A stretch of DNA of 64,000 nucleotides from CAXBBB01 sp963841855 (GTDB taxonomy: Bacteria > Bacteroidota > Rhodothermia > Rhodothermales > BA12), in NCBI GenBank assembly GCA_963841855.1, contig CAWJEJ010000003.1, positions 558,001-622,000 of the forward strand. Reading direction: 5' to 3'. The translations under genes and the position numbers were made by a program. Within the stretch, counting starts at the first letter, position 1, and every line of letters begins with the position of its first letter. The notes under the pieces are model-generated. The model saw only the letters and a list, made by a program, of their open reading frames with translations. It was not told the DNA's origin and made no database searches. Positions 35,116 to 43,490 of the stretch are shown in pieces.

Positions 35116-35236
35116 GTATAACCCTTGGCTGCGGGCGACGCAAAGGCGGTCGGTTGTGCTCGCTTGGGCAGCGGTGCTATCATGAGCACGTTCCACCGTC
35201 GGCGTGTTTTGCGCGCCAGAGCCTTGTCTGTTATAT
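35116..35236 (+). repeat. attC 16
   Basis: GTATAAC 35116-35122 to GTTATAT 35230-35236, 121 bases, GCTATCATGAGCACGTTC loop type; last base of the right box does not pair. Confidence 0.9.
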
Positions 35237-35271
35237 CGCGCCGCCGCCGAAGCCATTCCCGACAACTCCTG

Positions 35272-35795
35272 ATGAGATCCCTACTACCCCTTTTCCCTTT
35301 ACTCCTCCTCGCCGCCTTGCCCGCCTTGGCTCAGGACCTTCGCCCGGCTGTATACGGCGGGATCGGGACGGGCACCAACCTCGGCGGCCTCATCGGCGTA
35401 GGCGCCGAAGTCGGCTTAGGTAACCACCTCTCAGCCAGCGCCGCCGTCGGGCTCGCCCGCTCGCCAGAGTCATTTGCTCAAGACCGCGTGGCTGGCTTCC
35501 CTTTCGGGTTCGACGCGGGCGTAAAGGGGTACCCGCTTGGGCTGGACCGGCGGTGAGCCCATTTGCAGGCGTGAACTACGGGCTGATCGAGGCGCCGTAC
35601 TCGGGGGATCCCTCCTATGAGCGGGTGTCCTTAGAGCGGGTATACGGGTTTTCGTTCACGGGCGGAGCGCGGGTCTCTCTCGGTCGAGGAGTGTATGCGG
35701 CTGGATACGGGGGACTCACGAGCAACGCGGCTGAGAACCGGGTGTTTGGCGACTTTTTTCCACGTATAGGGGCTTACTTGGGGTACGCGTGGTAG
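35272..35795 (+). CDS. cassette 17: outer membrane beta-barrel, frameshifted
   Basis: The frame from 35272 gives a signal peptide (LLLLAALPALAQ) and beta strands (AVYGGIGTGTNLGGLIGVGAEVGLG), and stops at 35556. Strands continue in the -1 frame (VSPFAGVNYGLIEAPYSG, FSFTGGARVSLGRGVYAAGYGGL) to 35795 with a terminal aromatic (YAW), as outer membrane barrels often have. The break is at GGACCGGCGGTGAG near 35550. Probably one gene of about 174 residues with a missing base. Confidence 0.65.
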
Positions 35796-35802
35796 TGGGT
35801 CG

Positions 35803-35873
35803 GCACAACCCGCCGCTGCAGGCAGACCGAGGCGTCAGCGTTCTAGCGCTGTCTGAGCGGCCCCCTGTTATAC
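35803..35873 (+). repeat. attC 17 (short form)
   Basis: GCACAAC 35803-35809 to GTTATAC 35867-35873, only 71 bases, with arms CGCCGCTGCAGGC and GAGCGGCCCC. Resembles the short attC form of many mobile cassettes rather than the 120-base local family. Confidence 0.8.
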
Positions 35874-35890
35874 GGCCTTCCGCCAAACTG

Positions 35891-36527
35891 ATGAGAACAC
35901 TCTCCATCATCACCTTCACGCTCCTACTGAGCGGATCGGCTTGCTCGCAGACTCCTCAGCAGGAAGCGAGCGAAGTCGTTCGACAGCCATCGCGGCCCGA
36001 TCTCTATCTGTGCGACGGCTGCGAGGCAGCAACGGAGCGTTTGGCAGACGAACTCGGCTGGCAGGTCGAGCTTCCACCGGAAAGGGAGACGGGTGAGCGT
36101 CTTGTCCTCTCAGGGCGAGTTCTCATGCCAGACGGCGAGACGCCTGCCTCTGGCGTCGTGTTTTACATCCACCAGACCAACGCCGCAGGACTCTACCGTT
36201 CGATCCAGAGCACGTCTGGCGGGGGGGCGTGACGACGAGATGATTGAGGGCTGGCTCGCCAGCGACTCAGCGGGGCGTTATGAGATCAGCACGATCAAGC
36301 CCGCCCCGTACCCCGACGGTGGGATGCCCGCTCACATCCACGTCTACGTGAAGGAGCCAGAGCGCCACCCTTACTACATTGACGATTTCGTGTTCGAGGG
36401 CGACCCGCACGTTACGCCGGACTACCGCGCCAAGCAGGAACTTCGGGGTGGGTCTGGGATCACCCAACTCACGCACAGCGCGGACGGGAGTTGGCAGGGG
36501 CACCGTGACATCGTCCTAGAGTGGTAA
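35891..36527 (+). CDS. cassette 18a: intradiol dioxygenase-like lipoprotein, frameshifted
   Basis: Lipoprotein signal ending SGSACS, then a domain with the intradiol ring-cleavage dioxygenase pattern: LVLSGRVLMPDGETPASGVVFYIHQTNAAGLY, GWLASDSAGRYEISTIKPAPYPDGGMPAHIHVYV, and DDFVFEGDPHVT. The Tyr and His candidates for iron binding are visible (AGLY; PAHIHV). The frame breaks at a run of seven G (36221-36227), where the first frame ends at 36232 and the second continues. This is a classic homopolymer error site. The second cassette gene begins two bases after the stop. Confidence 0.75.
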
Positions 36528-36528
36528 G

Positions 36529-37185
36529 ATGAAGCTGACAGCGTTTCTGCTCCTCGTGCTCGTCATCCTCTCTGGGTGCCGGGACCACAGGCCCGACGTT
36601 CAGACGGCCGTTCTAGCCGATGAGGCAACGCTAACGGAGGCCGAGTGCTGATCCGCCCTTGCCGTCCTTCCCGTTGATACGACGGCTTCGGTGATCCGCT
36701 GGAAGGGGACCAAGTTCGGAGGGCGCGGCAAACACGAGGGGACAATCCGACTGGCAGGCGGACAGGTCAAGGTGTGTGACTCAGCGGTCGTTGGTGGTGC
36801 GTTTGCTATCGACATGCGCTCAATCGAGATCACCGACATCCCGGAGCACGAGCCGGTGCCGCGCGAGCGCCTCCGCAATCACCTAATGGACGACGACTTT
36901 TTCGCCGTCGAGACCTACCCGACGGCAGAGTTCCAGATCGGGAGCGTGGAGACCACCAGCGTGGACTCGTTCCGCATCTCGGGGGAGTTGACAATGCGAG
37001 GGCATACGCAGGGCGTTGAGTTCAGGGCATCCATACCGGAGCCCTCCGCCGAGAGCGTTCGCGCCTCGGCAGCGTTCAGCATCGACCGCCAGTTGTGGGG
37101 GGTGGCATACCGAGGGTCGGAGTTGACGAACGACCTCGTGGATGATGAGATTTACCTTAATTTGTGGCTCGTCGCGCGCGAGTGA
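36529..37185 (+). CDS. cassette 18b: YceI-family lipoprotein with in-frame TGA
   Basis: Starts ATG at 36529 with a lipoprotein signal (LLLVLVILSGC). After TEAEC there is an in-frame TGA (36649-36651), then the same frame continues with ALAVLPVDTTASVIRWKGTKFGGRGKHEG and a full YceI beta-barrel domain (FAIDMRSIEITD, DDDFFAVETYPTAEFQI, GELTMRGHTQGVEF). YceI proteins bind isoprenoid or amphiphilic ligands in the envelope. The TGA may be a real nonsense mutation or a base error; a restart at GTG/ATT codons downstream would lack the signal peptide. Coupled to 18a. Confidence 0.75.
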
Positions 37186-37193
37186 GAACAGCC

Positions 37194-37324
37194 CTATAAC
37201 CCGCCGTTGCAGGCCGACATGGGGGCGCGAGCGTTCTCGGCTCTTTCGAGCGGTGACGCTATCATTAGCTTCGTTCAACCATCTTGCGGTTCGCCCCATG
37301 TGGCTGAGCGGCAAACTGTTAGTA
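37194..37324 (+). repeat. attC 18 (divergent)
   Basis: CTATAAC 37194-37200 to GTTAGTA 37318-37324, 131 bases, with CGCCGTTGCAGGCCGAC and GGCTGAGCGGC arms. The boxes are not perfect complements, so this site is less certain. Confidence 0.7.
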
Positions 37325-37338
37325 CAGCTTCTCTCGCC

Positions 37339-37575
37339 ATGTCCAGTAACAGGAGGAAGAAGCGGCTCGAAGCGAAGCTTGGCCCGTTCCTCCGCCAGTA
37401 CGGCCGCAAGGCCCACCCAGGCTTCGACCCGAACGACCGCGGATACGACCGGGACTTCGAGCGGAAGGTCAAGAACATGGATCCGCTCGAACTGGACGAG
37501 TTGATGAACGGGGCCCCGCTTAATCTTCCAGACTCAGATGACGATGAGCCCGGCCCTACCGACGAAGCTGTATAA
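37339..37575 (+). CDS. cassette 19: small charged protein
   Basis: 78 residues, no signal peptide. Basic N-terminus (SSNRRKKRLEAKLGPFLRQYGRK), a central DPNDRGYDRDFERKVKNMDPLELDELM and an acidic tail. No family recognised. The stop TAA is inside the GTATAAC box of attC 19. Confidence 0.7.
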   Translation: MSSNRRKKRLEAKLGPFLRQYGRKAHPGFDPNDRGYDRDFERKVKNMDPLELDELMNGAPLNLPDSDDDEPGPTDEAV

Positions 37576-37696
37576 CTCGCCGCTCAAGCCGACGTGAAGC
37601 GCCAGCGTTCTCGGGCTCGACGGACCTCAGCGCTTTTCGTACGTTGGCCCACCGTCCAGCCCTCAGCTTCACGCGCCAGAGCCTCGTCTGTTATGC
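37570..37696 (+). repeat. attC 19 (hybrid)
   Basis: GTATAAC 37570-37576 to GTTATGC 37690-37696, 127 bases. The left arm is of a different kind (TCGCCGCTCAAGCCGACG) while the right end has the main-family CGCGCCAGAGCCTCGTCT, so it looks like a recombinant between two attC families. Confidence 0.85.
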
Positions 37697-37706
37697 GGCA
37701 CTCGTC

Positions 37707-38234
37707 ATGCGTGACTACCTGAGCGAAAAGCACCGGAATGACCTGGATGCCGCTAGTCGCTGCGTCGGGCTTGTGCTTTCGGGTGTGGCCCGGTCCCAGT
37801 ACGTCTTCGACGGCGAACCGGACAATGACCATTTCGGCGAACTCGAACTCTGCTTCCACAACGGTCCGACCGTCACGCTCCACTTGGCATCAGACGCTGA
37901 ATCCGTCAGGCTCAGCGTTCGCCAGATGCGACTGCCCGAGCCGTTCGACATTGATTCGTCAGGAAATGGGCGCTGCGAGTGGGAGCGCGTTGATCTCACT
38001 TCCGAAGTGCCGTGGGCAGAGTTGATAGACCAAAGGGTGGCTGCGGTTGACCCCCTAATCGACGGACGCTTCGGCAAACCGGGTTACGAGTTTTTGACCG
38101 GCTGGCGGTTCCGATTCGCGCTCGCAAACTCGTTCGTCTACTTCAACAACGGTGACAATGCGGCTGTGAAGTGGTCTGGTTTTCCTGAGCCTGTCGAAGG
38201 TGGGGTAATCCGGGCCGTGCAGGTCGCTCCGTAG
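37707..38234 (+). CDS. cassette 20: hypothetical cytoplasmic protein
   Basis: 175 residues from the ATG at 37707, the last complete cassette. No signal peptide. Beta-rich central part (FGELELCFHNGPTVTLHLASDAESVRLSV) and aromatic-rich C-terminus (WRFRFALANSFVYFNNGDNAAVKW). No family recognised. Followed by a decayed attC. Confidence 0.75.
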   Translation: MRDYLSEKHRNDLDAASRCVGLVLSGVARSQYVFDGEPDNDHFGELELCFHNGPTVTLHLASDAESVRLSVRQMRLPEPFDIDSSGNGRCEWERVDLTSEVPWAELIDQRVAAVDPLIDGRFGKPGYEFLTGWRFRFALANSFVYFNNGDNAAVKWSGFPEPVEGGVIRAVQVAP

Positions 38235-38246
38235 GAAGGGGTGCCG

Positions 38247-38390
38247 CATAACCCATGTCCGCGGGCGACGCACAGACGGGCAGCCGCGCGCTGTTTCGGC
38301 TTCTGCAATCGCATAACCCCCTCATGCGCCTGAACTCCAGATCTCGCTTTTTCTCGGCTCATGCTCCGTTGGCGCGGCCAGAGCATCTAG
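38247..38390 (+). repeat. attC 20, degenerate array end
   Basis: The left box GCATAAC (38247-38253) and arm (CCCATGTCCGCGGGCGACGC) are recognisable, but no GTTATGC right box follows. A relic GGCGCGGCCAGAGCATCT at about 38372-38389 corresponds to the right arm GCGCGCCAGAGCCTTGTCT. A second GCATAAC lies at about 38311. This marks the end of the array. Confidence 0.65.
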
Positions 38391-38420
38391 AGGGACGACT
38401 TCGACTCGCTCCTCGGCTTC

Positions 38421-38789
38421 TTAGTCGAGCACAATTTCGATTCGGGAGGTATCGTTTGGCGCGACATTGACCGAGACGCTGTCGCGTCCCATCTCGCGCT
38501 CCGAAGCGAGGACGACGTAAGCACCGGCGGGAAGGCGCGCCAGAAGAAATTCGCCGTCGGTATTGGTCGCGGCTCCTATCGGTAGGCCTCTAACCTGGAC
38601 GTTTGCCATCGGCACACCTTGGCCGCTCGTGTCGACTACGCGGCCCATCACGACACCCGCTTGGCTCTGTGCCTCTGCCACTTCGTCGACCGACTCGGCG
38701 ACGGCGCCGGGCATGATCAGTCCGCCCGAGGGTTCGGACTCGCATGCGGCAAGGAGGAGGACGAACGGAAGTAGAGCGAGGAGGCGCAT
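38421..38789 (-). CDS. lipoprotein with carboxypeptidase regulatory-like domain
   Basis: 122 residues from the ATG at 38789. Lipoprotein signal (LLALLPFVLLLAAC), a low-complexity linker, then VVMGRVVDTSGQGVPMANVQVRGLPIGAATNTDGEFLLARLPAGAYVV, the CarboxypepD_reg/transthyretin-like beta-sandwich found in Bacteroidota envelope proteins. It lies four bases downstream of the permease gene and is probably in its operon. Minus strand, so not a cassette of the array. Confidence 0.8.
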   Translation of the reverse strand: MRLLALLPFVLLLAACESEPSGGLIMPGAVAESVDEVAEAQSQAGVVMGRVVDTSGQGVPMANVQVRGLPIGAATNTDGEFLLARLPAGAYVVLASEREMGRDSVSVNVAPNDTSRIEIVLD

Positions 38790-38793
38790 GAGA

Positions 38794-41130
38794 TCAGCGG
38801 ATGCGAAGAAGGAAGACCGTTGATCGGCCGAGAGAGCGTAGGATGAGCGCCCATACGAAGAGCGAAAGTAGAACGGCGAGCAGGCCCGTAACAACGGCGA
38901 TGACGGGTAGCGGCGCTATTGCGTAAGCGAAGCCTGCCAGCCAATAGTGCGCAAGCAGCCAGGCAGAGGGCACTCCAGTGACAAGCGCCATGGCAAAAGG
39001 GGCTGCTGTTTCGCGTGCCAGTAAACGCGTCAGTGCGCCCGTCGGCGCGCCGAACGTCTTGCGGACCGCCACCTCGCGCGCGCGCCGCTGATGGGCCAGC
39101 CGCGTCATCCCAGCAAGCCCAGACAGCGCGATCGCGACAGCCAGCAGCGCGAATAGCCCGAACACGCGTGCCGTTCGTTGCTCCTGGTGATACGCTGCGT
39201 TCAGATGACCATCGACCCAGCCGTACGAGAACGCACGCCCCGGCATGACGCGCTCCCAAACAGCGTGTAACTGGTCGGCGGCATGTGGAACGCATGGAAG
39301 CGTGCGCACGAAAAGCATCGACGGCGTTTGGAGGGGCTCGTACAGGATCAGCGGCGGGATCGGATCGTGGAGCGAGAAGAAGCGGAAGTCGTGGGTCACA
39401 CCGACGATGCGCGCCTTGCCCTGCATCACGCCGACGCTCATCTCTGTGCCGATCGGCTCGTCCAGTCCGAGGGCGCGGGCGGCTCGCTCGTTGATCAGTA
39501 CCTCGGATGCTGAGCTATGGATGGGCCGTCCGGCGACGAGGTCGATGCCGAACGTGTCGAGGTAGTCGGGAGCCGTCTCCAGGTGCGGAATGCGAACCGG
39601 ATCCCCACCGGATTCGACGGCAAACCCGCTCGTCGCGTACTGCCCAGGCAGGCGGCCCGCGCTCACGTGTGTCACCCAGCCCAGCGCTTTCCACTGAGAT
39701 CGCAGCGTCTCCAAGCGCTCGGGCGTCACCTCGCCATGCGAGCGGACGAATACGACGCCGCTAGCGTCCAGCCCCATCGGCTGCTCGCTCGCCCACCGCA
39801 CCTGCTGCCACACGACGGACGCAACCAGCACGAACACCAGCGAGACGGCCAGCTGGGTGGCAACGAGAACGCGCCTCAGTCCAAACCCCGAGGGCATTCC
39901 ACCCTCCACGCGCAGCACTTCCGCCGGGTCGAGCAGCGCCAGAAGCAGCGCTGGGTACCAGCCCGATAACAGCCCGACACCTAAGACCGCTCCGGCAGTT
40001 CCGGCAGTTAGTAGCATCCACTCACTCGCTACCGGTTCGAGGGCGATTCCCAGCAAGCGGCCGACCATGCCAGCGGTTCCACCGACGAGCAGCAGCGCCA
40101 CGCTCGCCGCGCCAGTCGCCGTTGCCAGAGAACGCCCGACGTAGCGCCGCGCCACGCTGCCCGCCGAGGCGCCGAGCGTTTTGCGCACGCCGACCTCGAC
40201 GCTTCGCGCCTGATGCTGCGCCGTCGTCAGTGTGACGTGGTTGAGGGCGGCCATCAGCAGCACGAGCAGAGCGCCGCCTGCAAACGCGTAGAGCGTGCGC
40301 GGATCGCTTGTCGGGCCGACTTCGGTGATCGTGTTCGAACCCAGGTAGATGTCGCCGACCGGCAGGAGCGACAGGTCGATCATCCGGCTCACGCCTGATG
40401 GTGCGTTGGCATTCTTGTAAGCGTTGATCTGCGCTTCTACCTGCGCGGCGCTGGCACCCTGAGTTAGCCGGATGTAGGTCGCCGTTATCCAGCCGTTCCA
40501 GATGCGCGCACCGTCCAGATCGGTCGACGTCAGCGCGTCGAAGGCGAGGTGCGTCGTCGGCTGGTTGGGTGCGAGGACGGCCGTGACGACGCGTGCATCC
40601 TGGTTGCCGACGGTGACCTGTTGTCCCATCGCCGAGCGCTCGCCGAAAAGCGACCGTGCGAGTGCATGGCTGAGGACAATGCTGCCGGGATCGGCTAGCG
40701 CGGTGGCTGCATCTCCTTCAGCCAGCCGAAACGGAAACACGTCGAGCAACCCGGCTGTCGCGTGGTAGACCGCGCCGGACTCGGCGACGGCGGCTGGGTC
40801 GGACGGCGTCCGAATCAAGCTCGCATGACCCATCTCATCCTCACCACCCATCAGCGCCGCGACAGCCTCGACATCGGCAAACTCGGCCTCCAGCGGGTCG
40901 ACCAGTGCGCTTGGCCCGCGCGCGTGCTCGGTCACCAGCGCGCCTTCGCTCCACGTCATCTGGATGCGATACGTGCGGTCGGCGGCGGGCTAGGCATCGT
41001 CGTAGCTCGTCTCGTGCAGCGCGATCAGGCCGAGTAGAGCGCAGCACGCGAACCCCGCCGCCAGCGACAGGAACGCGGCGCGGGACACGCTCAAGAGGCT
41101 CGCAGCTTTTCGGCGGAACAGGTCGAGCAT
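38794..41130 (-). CDS. MacB/FtsX-type ABC transporter permease with in-frame stop
   Basis: A large permease with a periplasmic MacB-like core domain and FtsX domains. The C-terminal portion (from 40959) has two repeats of the permease signature: ARSVEVGVRKTLGASAGSVARRYVGRSL and AREVAVRKTFGAPTGALTRLLARE. The N-terminus from ATG 41130 (MLDLFRRKAASLLSVSRAAFLSLAAG) is in the same frame but interrupted by TAG at 40990-40992, in DETSYDDA-stop-PAADRTYRI, where related proteins usually have an aromatic residue. TAC to TAG by one base would do this. Likely exports lipids, peptides or lipoproteins together with an unlinked ATPase. Confidence 0.8.
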
Positions 41131-41265
41131 GGAGCGGATGGATGCTGTCGCACGAAGACTACGACCGATCAGCAGCGTTTCCCTAGCCGCCAGCGAAACG
41201 TTGCGTGCGGCCTAGGGCGTGTCTCCTCGTTCCGACCGGAAGGGATGCGGGCCGACGGTGCAGAA

Positions 41266-42801
41266 TCAGTTGGCCCACGTGCTGCGGTCGAGCGAGCGGT
41301 ATTGAATAGCCTCGCTCAGATGCTCCGTTCCGACGCACTCGCTGCCACCCAGATCGGCAATCGTGCGGGCGACTTTGAGGATGCGATCGTACGCCCGCGC
41401 CGAAAGGCCCAGCCGGTCCAGGGCCATGCGCATGAGGTTTTGTCCGGCTCGGTCGAGCGCGCAGTGCGCCCGCACCTGGGGCGACGACATCTGCGCGTTG
41501 CAGTGCGCAGACGAGCCAGCCAGCCGACTGGCTTGAACCGCCCTGGCCGCCATGACGCGCGCCCGAACGTCTTTACTCGACTCGCCCGGCGCTTTGCGGT
41601 TGAGTTCGTCGAATGGGACCGGCGCCACTTCGACGTGCAGGTCGATGCGGTCCATCAGCGGGCCGGATACTTTGCTCAGGTAGCGCTGCACCTGGGGCGG
41701 CGCGCACGTGCAGGCTCGGCTGGGATCGTTGAGGTGCCCGCACGGGCATGGGTTCATCGACGCGACGAGCATGAAGCGCGCCGGATACGAGAGTGTCGCT
41801 CGGGCGCGGCTGATCGTGATCGCACCTTCTTCCAGAGGCTGACGCATCACTTCGAGCACCTGCCGCTTGAACTCGGGTAACTCGTCCAAGAAGAGCACGC
41901 CGTTGTGCGCCAGGCTGATCTCGCCCGGCGACGGAGACGCCCCACCTCCGCACAGTCCGGCATCCGAGATCGTGTGGTGCGGGCTGCGAAACGGACGCGT
42001 CGCCACCAGCCCGCCTGCGCCGAGCAAACCGCCGACGCTGTGGATCTTGGTCGTCTCGAGCGCTTCGTCGAGTGTCAGCGGCGGCAGGATCGTCGGGATG
42101 CGGCGCGCGATCATCGTTTTGCCCGATCCCGGAGGGCCGATGAGCAGGACGTTGTGCCCACCCGCCGCGGCGACCTCGACCGACCGGCGCACGTTCTCCT
42201 GCCCCCTCACGTCGGATAGGTCGCGTTCGTAGGTGGCGGCGTCGCGGAAAAGCGCCTGGACGTCGCGCGTGTGTGGATCGTGGGTCGAGCGGCCTGCCAG
42301 CAGTTCGTACGTTTGGCGCAGCGTCGCCACTCCGTAGACGCGCAGGCCCGTCACGACGGCGGCTTCGTCGGCGTTGGCGAGCGGGCAGATGAACGCGGCT
42401 TTTCCGTCGGCGCGGGCTTGCAATGCAGCGGGCAGCACGCCTCGGACACCTCGCACGCTTCCGTCGAGCGCCAACTCGCCCAGGATCGAGACTTTGTTCA
42501 ACCGGTCGGCGGGTAGATCGGGCGCGAGGGCGGCGAGCAGGCCGACGGCGATGGGCAGGTCGAACGCGGCGCCCTCCTTGCGCACGTCGGCTGGAGCGAG
42601 GTTGACCGTCGTCGCGCCGCGCGGTACGGGCAGGCCGCTGTTCTTGAGCGCGGCGAACACGCGGTCTCGGCTTTCCCTTATGGCGCCATCGGGCAGACCG
42701 ACGACGGTGTAGCGCGGCATTCCGGCCTCGACGTGGGTTTCGATTTCGATGGGGAGCGCGTCGACGCCCATCGCCGTGCTGCTCCAGATGTGGCTGAGCA
42801 T
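41266..42801 (-). CDS. comM: ComM/YifB family Mg-chelatase-like AAA ATPase
   Basis: 511 residues from the ATG at 42801. N-terminal ChlI/Lon-like domain (GVDALPIEIETHVEAGMPRYTVVGLPD, AFDLPIAVGLLAA), AAA+ core with Walker A GPPGSGKTMIARR, Walker B VLFLDELPEF, sensor NPCPCGHLNDP, and a C-terminal domain (GLSARAYDRILKVARTIADL). ComM in Vibrio and Haemophilus is a hexameric branch-migration helicase extending homologous integration during natural transformation. An upstream extension to 42906 is rejected. It lies about 3 kb beyond the integron end. Confidence 0.93.
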   Translation of the reverse strand: MLSHIWSSTAMGVDALPIEIETHVEAGMPRYTVVGLPDGAIRESRDRVFAALKNSGLPVPRGATTVNLAPADVRKEGAAFDLPIAVGLLAALAPDLPADRLNKVSILGELALDGSVRGVRGVLPAALQARADGKAAFICPLANADEAAVVTGLRVYGVATLRQTYELLAGRSTHDPHTRDVQALFRDAATYERDLSDVRGQENVRRSVEVAAAGGHNVLLIGPPGSGKTMIARRIPTILPPLTLDEALETTKIHSVGGLLGAGGLVATRPFRSPHHTISDAGLCGGGASPSPGEISLAHNGVLFLDELPEFKRQVLEVMRQPLEEGAITISRARATLSYPARFMLVASMNPCPCGHLNDPSRACTCAPPQVQRYLSKVSGPLMDRIDLHVEVAPVPFDELNRKAPGESSKDVRARVMAARAVQASRLAGSSAHCNAQMSSPQVRAHCALDRAGQNLMRMALDRLGLSARAYDRILKVARTIADLGGSECVGTEHLSEAIQYRSLDRSTWAN

Positions 42802-43490
42802 CGTCTGGGGGGAAAGGTGGGACAGGACCGGTCTAGACCCTGGAAAACCACTCTCGTAACCCCGCACCGAGAAAAAGTCGGACGCTGAGCAGAGGTGACC
42901 GCTCAAGACTGTTCCGAACTGCTCTCGCCTACGTCATTCCCGGTCAGGAGGGCTGTCTTTGCCAGGTGGGACTCCGTGCGAGCAAAGAGCAGCGTCTCAC
43001 AGCGTGAACGTGGGACACCGTAGCCGAACGAGTCGCTTTCGCCGACGAGATGACGAGGCTGAGCGCCTGGAAGTCGGCGTTTGCCGATGAGTCAGGAATC
43101 CGGCAGGGCGAGCGGACGGCGGAAGACGGCAGAGAGTGGATAGAATGCAGTGGCTACCTGTTTCCCCTACGCCAGCCCGATCCCCTACCGCTACATTATC
43201 TGGTTCTCCGGCACACCTCACAGTCGGGTCGTTTCGGCGAAATCACGAGGCTCACTTTCGGCCCGTCGGAGCCGATTTCGGAGTGCCCTGACGATCCCGG
43301 TCTGCTCTCGCCACGGAAATCGCCTGAGAGTCTAGTATCTCGAATCTTGATAAATGAGTCTTCGCTTCTGATAGCACGAATAAATAGCTTCGTTTCAGTG
43401 CAAAGATTGATGCGCGGTCACGGCAGTGCCATTTCGCATTCTACATTTTACTGACCTTTCCAAATCCATTATCTATGCCTAACTCCGCAG

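Larger units (their letters stand above)
23253..38390. mobile_element. chromosomal integron: intI, attI and about 20 cassettes
   Basis: An integron integrase (23253-24263, minus) faces away from an array of cassettes on the plus strand. Each cassette ends in an attC of about 120 bases, bounded by complementary core boxes (GCATAAC or GTATAAC at the left, GTTATGC or GTTATAC at the right). Nineteen intact sites plus one decayed terminal site are seen. Most sites are close copies of one sequence, which is typical of sedentary chromosomal integrons. No transposase or class 1 3'-conserved segment is seen. Cassette cargo is mainly lipoproteins and secreted proteins of unknown role. Confidence 0.95.

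Noticed and set aside
36649..36651. Selenocysteine codon in the YceI cassette gene
   Set aside because: No selenocysteine insertion element or selenoprotein genes are visible, and other single-base faults occur in this window.
25029..38390. Regularly spaced repeats resembling a CRISPR array
   Set aside because: The repeats are about 120 bases, bounded by complementary heptamers, and the spacers are whole genes of very different lengths; an integrase is next to them. This is an integron.
43050..43454. 134-codon plus-strand frame in the gene-poor region
   Set aside because: No recognisable family, no good ribosome-binding site and an unnatural composition.
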